The notes: a model not told the origin generated them from the letters alone. A DNA stretch of 8,461 nucleotides from an uncultured Oceanobacillus sp. (GCA_938004015.1 CALKWU010000230.1:1-8461); one strand, 5' to 3'. Shown: positions 1-6,005, counted from the first letter of the stretch. Numbers and translations: made by a program.

Positions 1-24
1 GTCCAGTCTTGCTTCTTGATTCAT
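1..24 (-). CDS. Start of an unidentified gene running off the left edge
   Basis: On the minus strand an ATG at 24-22 opens a frame reading MNQEARLD up to the window edge. An AAAAGGTGAT-type ribosome binding site lies about 6 nt upstream (around 30-38), which is what supports this as a real start. It lies 78 bp downstream of the HAD hydrolase stop on the same strand, with no convincing terminator hairpin between, so the two may share a transcript. Eight residues are too few to name a family. Confidence 0.5.
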
Positions 25-102
25 CGTTATCACCTTTTCGTTAATGATGCAACTTCAACTTTTGGTGGGACGGGCACTTGTTTACTCCACGACTATCCAT
101 TC

Positions 103-774
103 TTATGCGTTTTCACCAAAGATCGGCCATTGTTTTGCTTCAGCGACTTCCCTCATTTTTTCTTTCGGATTGACGATGATCGGTTTGTCGACGAAATCGA
201 GAAGGGGGATGTCGCTTTCACTATCCGCATACGCCCAGATTTCAATCAGTTCCCGATCTGAATATTTGTTTTCCAACCATTTTTTCACTGCCTGTACCTT
301 TTCTTCTCCGTTGATGAGGATGCCGGTTTCGCCCGTATAAGTTCCATTTTCGTCATGAACCAATTCCGTGCCGATGATTTTGACGGAAAGTTCCAGCTCG
401 GCAGTCAATGCTTCCAAAAACGGTTTTAAGGCGCCGGAAAGGATGATCACTTCATTTCCTTCCTGTTGATGCTCTTTGATTTTCTCCACGAGAGACTGAT
501 TGATTTGATCTTTTCCTTCCTCAATGAGCCGTTCAAAAAAGGAGGCGAGTTCCGCTTCCGTTTTCCCTCTGAATGTTTTGGCGACGGCTTTGAAAAAATG
601 ATTGCGTAGGGCATGCTTTCCTTTTGTGATACCAAGAAAGATGGATTGCACCGTTCCGCCCAAAACGGTCGTCCATTCACGGAGACCGAATTCTTTAGTC
701 ACTGCCTTGAACATGAGTTGAAAGGAGTCACCTTCAAACAATGTTCCATCAAAATCGACTGTAATCAACTTCAA
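103..774 (-). CDS. HAD superfamily (subclass IB, SerB-like) phosphatase
   Basis: A 223-aa cytosolic protein with all four HAD phosphatase motifs. Motif I is DFDGT with the nucleophile Asp7 and acid/base Asp9. Motif II is ILSGA with Ser113. The motif III lysine is probably Lys159, in EEKVQAV. Motif IV is ADSESD with Asp184 and Asp188, the Mg2+ ligands. The roughly 75-residue helical insert between motifs I and II is the C1 cap of subclass IB, the group that contains phosphoserine phosphatase. The family hydrolyses phosphate monoesters, but the substrate cannot be told from sequence. It lacks the DFDGTIT opening I associate with MtnX, and no mtn genes are visible. The start is a TTG at 774-772, chosen because a full AAGGAGGA site (781-788) sits 6 nt upstream; no in-frame ATG gives a complete motif I. 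It diverges from the lysine catabolic operon. Confidence 0.85.
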   Translation of the reverse strand: MKLITVDFDGTLFEGDSFQLMFKAVTKEFGLREWTTVLGGTVQSIFLGITKGKHALRNHFFKAVAKTFRGKTEAELASFFERLIEEGKDQINQSLVEKIKEHQQEGNEVIILSGALKPFLEALTAELELSVKIIGTELVHDENGTYTGETGILINGEEKVQAVKKWLENKYSDRELIEIWAYADSESDIPLLDFVDKPIIVNPKEKMREVAEAKQWPIFGENA

Positions 775-830
775 GATTTTTCCTCCTTTACTCGCTGCCG
801 CCCATCCATTGTGTATTTGTAATTATCTTA

Positions 831-859
831 ATTTTAACTCCTATGCAGGAAAATGCAAA
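831..859 (-). promoter_or_regulatory. Candidate sigma-A promoter of the HAD gene
   Basis: On the minus strand a -35-like TTTGCA (859-854) and a -10 TAAAAT (836-831, 5 of 6 to consensus) are separated by 17 bp. This would start transcription near 824 and give a leader of about 50 nt before the TTG start. The -35 is only a 4 of 6 match, so this is a moderate prediction. Confidence 0.35.
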
Positions 860-888
860 TGAATGCCGAATATAGTAAACAGAAAGGG

Positions 889-902
889 TGTAATCGCTTA
901 CA
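889..902 (+). promoter_or_regulatory. CcpA-binding cre box
   Basis: TGTAATCGCTTACA fits the Bacillus catabolite-responsive element consensus TGWAANCGNTNWCA at every position and is nearly palindromic. It sits 70 bp before the start of the aldehyde dehydrogenase gene. The best -10-like hexamer nearby is TATAGT at 871-876, though it has no good -35. If that is used, the cre would lie just downstream of the transcription start, the usual place for CcpA repression. The inference is glucose repression of the lysine operon. The box lies in a divergent region, so an effect on the HAD gene cannot be excluded. Confidence 0.7.
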
Positions 903-972
903 AGTTGTAGGATGACATACCCTTGTTTTCCCATGGTTATTTTTAAAAGAAAGAAGAGGAGGAGGTTTTACA

Positions 973-2457
973 ATGGAGGAGAAGATGCTGAAAAACTACA
1001 TCGATGGAGAGTGGGAGGATGTCAGCGACCGGACGCCGGTCATTAATCCAGCTACGGGGGAAGAGCTTGTCCAAGTGCCGCTGTCAGGTAAAGAAGATGT
1101 CGATCGGGCGGTGAATGCAGCAAAACGGGCACAAAAAGAATGGGCGCTCGTTCCAGCACCACAACGGGCTGAAATATTATACCGTGTCGGAACATTATTG
1201 AAGGAAAGAAAAGAACATTTGTCGAGATTGTTGACGATGGAAAACGGTAAAGTGTTGGAGGAGGCAAGGGGAGAAGTCCAAGAAGGAATCGACATGGCTT
1301 TTTATATGGCTGGGGAAGGAAGACGTCTTTTCGGCCAAACGACTCCTGCGGAACTCCCGGATAAATTTGCGATGAGCCAGCGGGCACCAATCGGCGTCGT
1401 CGGCATCATCACGCCATGGAATTTTCCGATTGCGATTGCCACTTGGAAATCTTTCCCGGCAATTGTCGCAGGAAACGCCGTCGTATGGAAACCGGCAACG
1501 GAAACACCGATCATGGCTTATGAACTGGCGAAAATTTTTGAAGAGGCTGGGCTGCCAAAAGGGGTCATCAACGTCGTATTCGGTTCGGGAAGTACGGTAG
1601 GTGATGCGATGGTGCATCACGAAGACATTCGCATCATCTCGTTCACCGGTTCCAACGAGGTGGGCCGGAACATCGCCGCTGAGTGTGGCAGACAATTGAA
1701 AAAAGTTTCCTTGGAAATGGGGGGAAAAAATGCCGTCATCGTCATGGATGATGCCGATCTTGATTTGGCGGTCGAAGGGATCATTTGGAGCGCCTTCGGA
1801 ACAAGCGGTCAACGTTGCACTGCTTGCAGTCGGGTCATCGTCCATGAAGCTGTGAAAGAAGAATTGGAAGAACGCTTGCTCTCGAAAATGGCAGACTTGA
1901 AGATAGGAAACGGCCTTGATGAGGAAGTACGTGTCGGACCGATCATCAATAAAGCCGGGCTGGAAAAAATCGAAAAATACATTGAAATCGGGAAAAAAGA
2001 AGGGGCAAAATTGCTTGCCGGAGGACATACAATGACAGAGGGGGAGCTCGAGAAAGGATACTATTTTGCTCCTACGTTATTTACCGATGCGACGGGCGAT
2101 ATGCGGATTGCCCAGGAAGAAATTTTCGGCCCGGTCATTTCACTTATACCGGTGAAAAGTTTTGAAGAAGCGATTGAAGTGAATAATGGTGTGGCATACG
2201 GTCTGTCCAGTTCGATTTTCACCCAAGATGTGAATCGGGTGTTTAAAGCGCAACGGGATTTGGACACTGGGATCGTGTATGTCAATGCAGGTACGACTGG
2301 TGCGGAAATCCACTTGCCATTCGGTGGCACAAAAGGAACGGGGAACGGTTATCGGGATTCCGGTGTACAAGCACTCGATGTATTCACCGAATGGAAAGCG
2401 GTATATGTCGACTACAGTGGAAAATTGCAGCGTGCTCAAATTGATGTGGAAGACTGA
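973..2457 (+). CDS. NAD(P)-dependent aldehyde dehydrogenase, probably 2-aminoadipate semialdehyde dehydrogenase
   Basis: A 494-aa full-length member of the aldehyde dehydrogenase superfamily. Visible landmarks are the PWNF oxyanion-hole Asn150, the cofactor-contact Lys173 (VWKPA), the FTGS turn at 224-227, the general base Glu248 (LEMGG), the catalytic Cys282 (SGQRCT) and Glu383 of EEIFGP, which contacts the nicotinamide ribose. All catalytic residues are present. The substrate is inferred from context: the next gene, 29 bp away, makes 2-aminoadipate semialdehyde (piperideine-6-carboxylate) from lysine, and the C-terminal GAEI...FGG stretch (443-452) resembles aminoadipate-semialdehyde/piperideine-6-carboxylate dehydrogenases. 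The product would be 2-aminoadipate. The ATG at 973 follows a strong AGGAGGAGGT site (957-966) at about 6 nt; a second ATG at 985 is less well placed. Enzyme class is near certain, the exact substrate less so; other amino-aldehydes remain possible. Confidence 0.9.
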   Translation: MEEKMLKNYIDGEWEDVSDRTPVINPATGEELVQVPLSGKEDVDRAVNAAKRAQKEWALVPAPQRAEILYRVGTLLKERKEHLSRLLTMENGKVLEEARGEVQEGIDMAFYMAGEGRRLFGQTTPAELPDKFAMSQRAPIGVVGIITPWNFPIAIATWKSFPAIVAGNAVVWKPATETPIMAYELAKIFEEAGLPKGVINVVFGSGSTVGDAMVHHEDIRIISFTGSNEVGRNIAAECGRQLKKVSLEMGGKNAVIVMDDADLDLAVEGIIWSAFGTSGQRCTACSRVIVHEAVKEELEERLLSKMADLKIGNGLDEEVRVGPIINKAGLEKIEKYIEIGKKEGAKLLAGGHTMTEGELEKGYYFAPTLFTDATGDMRIAQEEIFGPVISLIPVKSFEEAIEVNNGVAYGLSSSIFTQDVNRVFKAQRDLDTGIVYVNAGTTGAEIHLPFGGTKGTGNGYRDSGVQALDVFTEWKAVYVDYSGKLQRAQIDVED

Positions 2458-2486
2458 ATATGAATGACATATTGGGGGGAATGCAG

Positions 2487-3635
2487 ATGAAAGTGGGCGT
2501 ATTAGGTGCAGGCTTGATGGGGAAAGAAGCGGCAAGGGATTTGGTGAAAAGTCGTCAAGTGACGCAGGTCGGACTGGCGGATGTCGATCTCGGAAAAGCA
2601 GAAGCTGCGAAACAGGAAATGGATTCGGACAAACTTGAAATTCATCAAGTCGATGCGACGAAACAGGAAGAATTGGATGATTACTTGGAGAAATTCGATG
2701 TCGTCGTCAATGCGTTGTTTTATACATTCAATGAAGCGGTTGCCCGGGCGGGAATTGAAGTTGGTACCCATGTCGTCGATTTGGGTGGCCATATCGGCGG
2801 GATCACTGATCGGGTTCTGACATTAAATGATGAGGCGGAAAAACGTGGTGTGACACTCATTCCGGATTTAGGGGTCGCCCCGGGAATGATCAATATTTTG
2901 GCAGGCTTCGGGGCAAGCAAATTGGACGACGTGGAAGAAATCCGTCTATATGTTGGCGGGATTCCCGTTCGACCGGAACCTCCCCTCGGATATAATCAAG
3001 TGTTTTCGATGGAAGGGGTATTCGACCATTATACCGATCCGTCCGTGATCATCCGTGACGGTAAAAAAGTGACGATCCCATCTCTGTCGGAAGTGGAGGA
3101 AATCCATTTTGAACGGTTCGGTCCTCTCGAGGCTTTCCATACATCCGGGGGAACATCGACGTTGACGAGGTCTTTTCCGGATGTGAAAACGCTCGAATAT
3201 AAGACGATCCGCTATCCGGGACATGCGGAAAAATTCCAATTGCTCGTCGACTTGAATCTTACAAAACGGGGTTATGAAGTGGAAGTGGATGGGAAGAAAG
3301 TAAGCCCGCGGGATGTGTTGTTGAAAACACTCGATCCACTCGTCGCACTGCGGGACAAAGAAGATGCGGTTTTACTCCGGGCAATCATTTCCGGAAAAAA
3401 AGCAGGTATGGATAAAACGTTTGAATACGAAATGCAAACCTATAAAGATGTTGATAGAAACATCACCGCGATGGCACGGGTGACGGCGAGCACGATATCG
3501 ATCGTCGCTCAAATGATCGGGGGCGGAGTCATCGGAAAACGAGGGGTATTTCCTCCAGAACAAGGGGTACCGGGTGATGTCTACATCGAAGAGTTGAAGA
3601 AACGGGGAATTGAAATCTTAGAAACGGAAAAATAA
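2487..3635 (+). CDS. lysDH: L-lysine 6-dehydrogenase (saccharopine dehydrogenase family)
   Basis: Predicted to oxidatively deaminate the epsilon-amino group of L-lysine with NAD+, giving 2-aminoadipate 6-semialdehyde, NH4+ and NADH (EC 1.4.1.18). The 382-aa protein begins with a Rossmann fold, MKVGVLGAGLMG, containing the dinucleotide motif GxGxxG at 7-12, with the acidic residue ending the second strand at Asp32 or Asp34. As far as I recall it closely matches the G. stearothermophilus lysine dehydrogenase through VDLGGHIG (97-104), PDLGVAPGMIN (126-136), GGIPVRPEPPL (157-167), FHTSGGTSTL (217-226) and the C-terminal KRGVFPPEQ (351-359). That is much closer than to saccharopine dehydrogenases or reductases. 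An upstream in-frame ATG at 2460 would add nine residues, but a GGGGGGA site (2474-2480) lies 6 nt before 2487 and the family starts at MKV. It forms an operon with the aldehyde dehydrogenase and ends at a terminator. Confidence 0.88.
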   Translation: MKVGVLGAGLMGKEAARDLVKSRQVTQVGLADVDLGKAEAAKQEMDSDKLEIHQVDATKQEELDDYLEKFDVVVNALFYTFNEAVARAGIEVGTHVVDLGGHIGGITDRVLTLNDEAEKRGVTLIPDLGVAPGMINILAGFGASKLDDVEEIRLYVGGIPVRPEPPLGYNQVFSMEGVFDHYTDPSVIIRDGKKVTIPSLSEVEEIHFERFGPLEAFHTSGGTSTLTRSFPDVKTLEYKTIRYPGHAEKFQLLVDLNLTKRGYEVEVDGKKVSPRDVLLKTLDPLVALRDKEDAVLLRAIISGKKAGMDKTFEYEMQTYKDVDRNITAMARVTASTISIVAQMIGGGVIGKRGVFPPEQGVPGDVYIEELKKRGIEILETEK

Positions 3636-3675
3636 AAAAGAGCGATTGCCCCTGAAACAGGGCGTCGCTCTTTTT
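3636..3675. terminator. Bidirectional rho-independent terminator
   Basis: The outer stem AAGAGCGA (3638-3645) pairs with TCGCTCTT (3665-3672). The inner stem GCCCCTG (3648-3654) pairs with CAGGGC (3658-3663) around an AAA loop, with one bulged C. An A-run on the left and a T-run on the right give a U-tail in both directions. It therefore serves both the lysine operon (plus) and the convergent mreBH gene (minus), whose stop codon is only a few bases away. Confidence 0.9.
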
Positions 3676-3680
3676 CTATG

Positions 3681-4688
3681 TCACTTTTCAGCTTTTTGCA
3701 GTTTGCTGATGATTTGCAATGATTTTCCTGTTCCGATTGCGACAGCTTCTATCGGATTTGGTGCCATATGGACAGGCACGTTCAACTCATTCGTCAACCA
3801 TTCTTTCATCCCTTGAAGCAAGGAACCGCCACCTGTGAGCACGACACCGTGATCGACGATGTCACCGCTCAATTCCGGCGGACAGTTTTCCAACGTCGCT
3901 TTCACTGCATCCAGAATCTTTTCCAATGGTTCTTTAATGGCATCATGCACTTCCTTCGAGGAGATGTCGATTGTTTTCGGAAGCCCTGTCACCATATCCC
4001 TTCCACGAACCGACATCGTCTCTTCCTTATGATTTGGATGGGCGAAGCCGATTTCCATTTTGATGTTTTCCGCTGTCCGTTCTCCGACTAGAATACTGTA
4101 TTTTTTCCGGATATAAGAAATGATTTCTTCATCAAAACTATCACCACCGACTCGGATTGAATTGGAAGAAACGACTCCTCCGAAAGAAATGATCCCCACT
4201 TCGGAAGTTCCGCCTCCAATATCGACGACGACATTGGCGATCGGCTCGTCCACCGGCAGTTCCGCACCGATGGCGGCGGCAATCGGTTCTTCAATCAAAT
4301 GAACCGATTTTGCTCCGAAACTCGTGATCGCATTGTGGATGGCACGCCTTTCCACTTCTGTACTTCCAGTCGGAACACAGACGACAACAGTCGGTTTCCG
4401 CATCGAAACGCCTATTTTTTTACTCACTTTTTTCAACAGAGCTTTCAACATTTGAGCAGTGACATCATAGTCAGCGATGACTCCATCATGGAGCGGCCGG
4501 ATTGGGATGATGTTTTTAGGGGTTTTCCCGATCATTTCTTTCGCTTCGGCACCGACTGCCACGACATCTTTTGTATGGGCGTCAATCGCCACAACAGAAG
4601 GTTCGTTTAAAACGATTCCTTTTGACTTTGAATAAATAAGGACATTCGCAGTTCCTAAATCAATTCCAATTTCAGCATTTCTAAACAT
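3681..4688 (-). CDS. mreBH: MreB-family actin-like cell-shape protein, best match MreBH
   Basis: A 335-aa bacterial actin that forms membrane-associated filaments guiding side-wall peptidoglycan synthesis. The actin-fold nucleotide motifs are all present: phosphate-1 loop IGIDLGTAN (7-15), phosphate-2 loop VVDIGGGTSE (154-163) and the adenosine motif LTGGGSLL (284-291). Bacilli often have three paralogues, MreB, Mbl and MreBH. The length (335), IEEPIAAAIGAELPVDEP (132-149) and the C-terminal SLQIISKLQKA fit B. subtilis MreBH better than MreB or Mbl, as far as I can recall those sequences. It stands alone, without mreC, mreD or minCD, which also argues against the primary mreB locus. In B. subtilis MreBH directs the endopeptidase LytE. 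The ATG at 4688 has a TGGAGGAT site (4704-4697) 8 nt upstream. The main alternative is another MreB paralogue. Confidence 0.88.
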   Translation of the reverse strand: MFRNAEIGIDLGTANVLIYSKSKGIVLNEPSVVAIDAHTKDVVAVGAEAKEMIGKTPKNIIPIRPLHDGVIADYDVTAQMLKALLKKVSKKIGVSMRKPTVVVCVPTGSTEVERRAIHNAITSFGAKSVHLIEEPIAAAIGAELPVDEPIANVVVDIGGGTSEVGIISFGGVVSSNSIRVGGDSFDEEIISYIRKKYSILVGERTAENIKMEIGFAHPNHKEETMSVRGRDMVTGLPKTIDISSKEVHDAIKEPLEKILDAVKATLENCPPELSGDIVDHGVVLTGGGSLLQGMKEWLTNELNVPVHMAPNPIEAVAIGTGKSLQIISKLQKAEK

Positions 4689-4746
4689 AGTCGTGAATCC
4701 TCCAATGATGTTTTCTTTATCTCTGCATGTAAAAATGGACCAGTCA

Positions 4747-4778
4747 GGTAGTATTTTCTTCTTTCACCAGATACTACC
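4747..4778. repeat. Inverted repeat in the mreBH promoter/leader
   Basis: GGTAGTAT (4747-4754) and ATACTACC (4771-4778) are perfect 8-bp inverted arms around a 16-bp centre. The right arm overlaps the hexamer I propose as the mreBH -10, so the dyad could be a repressor operator. If transcription starts further upstream it would instead fold as a leader hairpin. It has no U-tail that would make it a terminator for mreBH. Confidence 0.5.
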
Positions 4779-4798
4779 CTCTTTTTACCGTAAGACAA
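4771..4798 (-). promoter_or_regulatory. Weak candidate sigma-A promoter of mreBH
   Basis: On the minus strand TTGTCT (4798-4793) and TAGTAT (4776-4771) are 16 bp apart, each matching 4 of 6 consensus bases. Transcription would start near 4764, about 75 nt before the ATG. B. subtilis mreBH is known to depend on SigI. An ACCCCC, the SigI -35 core, does occur at 4807-4802, but I see no CGAA -10 at a suitable distance. Confidence 0.25.
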
Positions 4799-4816
4799 AT
4801 TGGGGGTTGAAATCAA

Positions 4817-4833
4817 GTAACATTTCAATTACA
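4817..4833 (-). promoter_or_regulatory. WalR (YycF) binding box upstream of mreBH
   Basis: Read on the minus strand the sequence is TGTAAT-TGAAA-TGTTAC. It matches the WalR consensus TGT(A/T)A(A/T/C)-N5-TGT(A/T)A(A/T/C) at every defined position, with the correct 11-bp phasing. It points towards mreBH and lies about 18 bp upstream of the proposed -35, a position suited to activation. WalRK is the essential cell-wall homeostasis two-component system of low-GC Gram-positives. A 12-position degenerate match in an AT-rich region can arise by chance, so this remains a prediction. Confidence 0.5.
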
Positions 4834-4842
4834 GATTCCCGT

Positions 4843-4876
4843 TTTTGTAATAAATAATCACAAATTTTGTAATAAA
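4843..4876. repeat. Pair of 12-bp direct repeats
   Basis: TTTTGTAATAAA occurs exactly at 4843-4854 and 4865-4876, 22 bp apart start to start, close to two helical turns, so both copies face the same side of the DNA. Each contains a TGTAAT half-site like those bound by WalR/PhoP-type regulators, but the spacing is twice the 11 bp those regulators use. Confidence 0.55.
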
Positions 4877-5069
4877 ACCTCATCATTTGCAAGTCGTCAA
4901 GTGTATTTTTTTAGTAAATCCTGCCATATCCTATAGGTTTTTCCTGAAACTTGATTTTTATACCAAATCGAAAAATAGGATGAAATAAAGCTTTTAGACA
5001 ATTTCGTTATCTGTTTTGTGAAGAAAATCGAAATTGGAAATCTATGGCTGAAATATTACAAAAAATGCG

Positions 5070-5078
5070 TGTTATGAT
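5070..5078 (+). promoter_or_regulatory. Extended -10 promoter of the CAP-domain gene
   Basis: TGTTATGAT combines the TGn extension with the -10 hexamer TATGAT (5 of 6). No good -35 is seen at 16-18 bp (TGAAAT at 5049-5054 is the closest), as expected for an extended -10 promoter. It would start transcription near 5085 and give a leader of about 40 nt. Confidence 0.45.
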
Positions 5079-5122
5079 GATTTTGCAAGCAAGAAAAACT
5101 ATAAAACAAGGAGAGGTAAAAC

Positions 5123-5935
5123 ATGCTTCGTAAACTGACGATCATTGCTGCAGCCACAGCCATTTTAACATTTGGAGGTGCGTTTTCTTCACCTGCAGAT
5201 GCTGCGCCTGTTGAAAAAGATCTTTCATATAAAGTCTATTACTCCATCAATGGGGAGGTCGGAAAACTTACCCGGGAGGATGCTTCCAATCTATTGAAAA
5301 AAACATTGGAAAAACTCCATACTAAGTTTCTGACGCAATTCGACTGGAACCAATTGGAAAAATTTGTTCCAGCTGAAAAGAAAGTCAAACAACCGCAAGA
5401 AGTGAAACAACCGGAACAAAAGGAAGAGCAACTGGCTCAAGATAAGCCGCAACAACCAGCTCCACAAGCTCCAAAAGAACCGGTTACACAACCACAACAG
5501 CCACAACAACCTGTTCAGCCTGCTGAACCAAAACAAGAGCAAAGACAAGAGAGTTCTTTAAGTGAATTTGAAGTTCAAGTCGTGGAATTGACGAATCAAG
5601 AGCGGGCTAAACAAGGCCTAGCACCACTACAAATCGATGAAAACCTAAGCAAAGTCGCTCGGGATAAATCAAAAGATATGGCGGCTAACGGTTACTTCGA
5701 CCATAATAGTCCGGTATACGGTTCTCCATTTGATATGATGAGAAGCTACGGCATCAACTACCGTTCGGCTGGAGAAAACATTGCGAAAGGTCAACGTACG
5801 CCACAAGAAGTGGTGAATGCTTGGATGAACAGTCCCGGCCACCGTGCAAACATTTTGAATGGCGACTTCACACATATCGGTGTAGGATTTGTGGAACAAG
5901 GAAATCATTGGACCCAAATGTTCATCGGAAAATAA
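5123..5935 (+). CDS. Secreted CAP/SCP-domain protein (YkwD-like)
   Basis: A 270-aa exported protein. Residues 1-27 form a signal peptide: MLRK, a hydrophobic core, then ADA|AP, a good signal peptidase I site after Ala27. Residues 28-82 are a small charged domain I do not recognise. Residues 83-143 are a low-complexity Pro/Gln/Lys/Glu linker. Residues 150-270 are a CAP (cysteine-rich secretory/PR-1/SCP) domain with LTNQERAKQGL, YFDHNSP (His194), SAGENIAKG (Glu218), WMNSPGHRANIL (His240) and IGVGF. His194, Glu218 and His240 are the usual cavity residues. There are no cysteines, as is typical for bacterial members. The family is widespread in Bacilli and linked to the cell wall or spores, but its activity is unsettled. 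An AAGGAGAGGT site (5108-5117) supports the ATG. It is transcribed alone, divergent from mreBH, and followed by a strong terminator. Confidence 0.9.
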   Translation: MLRKLTIIAAATAILTFGGAFSSPADAAPVEKDLSYKVYYSINGEVGKLTREDASNLLKKTLEKLHTKFLTQFDWNQLEKFVPAEKKVKQPQEVKQPEQKEEQLAQDKPQQPAPQAPKEPVTQPQQPQQPVQPAEPKQEQRQESSLSEFEVQVVELTNQERAKQGLAPLQIDENLSKVARDKSKDMAANGYFDHNSPVYGSPFDMMRSYGINYRSAGENIAKGQRTPQEVVNAWMNSPGHRANILNGDFTHIGVGFVEQGNHWTQMFIGK

Positions 5936-5944
5936 CAGAAAATG

Positions 5945-5977
5945 ACAGGAAACTCCAAGCGAGTTTCCTGTTTTTTT
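5945..5977 (+). terminator. Rho-independent terminator after the CAP gene
   Basis: A perfect 11-bp stem, ACAGGAAACTC (5945-5955) with GAGTTTCCTGT (5961-5971), closes a five-base loop and runs into a T tract (5971-5977). It begins 10 bp after the stop codon. Confidence 0.93.
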
Positions 5978-6005
5978 GGCTTAAATGAAAAAAGCCTGTT
6001 ACAAT
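5976..6005 (+). promoter_or_regulatory. Sigma-A promoter of the glutaminase-SRAP unit
   Basis: TACAAT (6000-6005) is a 5 of 6 -10 with a TG extension one base upstream (5997-5998). A partial -35, TTGGCT (5976-5981), lies 18 bp away and overlaps the end of the previous terminator. Transcription would start near 6012, leaving a leader of about 65 nt before the glutaminase start. Confidence 0.5.

Larger units (their letters stand above)
4689..5122. other. Divergent AT-rich intergenic region between mreBH and the CAP gene
   Basis: This 434-bp stretch has no plausible gene. From left to right it holds the mreBH ribosome binding site, an 8-bp inverted repeat (4747-4778), a weak mreBH promoter candidate (4771-4798), a WalR-type box (4817-4833) and two 12-bp direct repeats (4843-4876). 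Then follow about 170 bp of AT-rich sequence in which I see nothing firm, the extended -10 of the CAP gene (5070-5078) and its ribosome binding site. It is long compared with the 80-200 bp gaps elsewhere in the window, which suggests layered regulation. Confidence 0.6.

Noticed and set aside
103..774. Assignment of the HAD protein as MtnX of the methionine salvage pathway
   Set aside because: Motif I and the N-terminus differ from what I recall of MtnX, and no other mtn gene is visible in the window.
1195..2028. A 277-codon open frame on the minus strand inside the aldehyde dehydrogenase gene
   Set aside because: It lies wholly antisense to a gene with an intact catalytic motif set, has a Phe/Asp/Arg-heavy composition typical of an antisense shadow, and shows no recognisable domain.
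2487..3635. Annotation as saccharopine dehydrogenase or carboxynorspermidine synthase
   Set aside because: The motif string matches lysine 6-dehydrogenase much better and the neighbouring aldehyde dehydrogenase fits its product; the other names reflect the shared superfamily.
4802..4807. ACCCCC on the minus strand as a SigI -35 for mreBH
   Set aside because: Attractive because B. subtilis mreBH is SigI-dependent, but no CGAA -10 element is found at about 15-17 bp, so a SigI promoter cannot be supported.
4945..4972. Possible ECF sigma promoter (TGAAAC followed by CGAA)
   Set aside because: The spacing is 18 bp between TGAAAC and CGAA, about two bases too long for SigW/SigX/SigM-type promoters, and no gene starts within 140 bp downstream.
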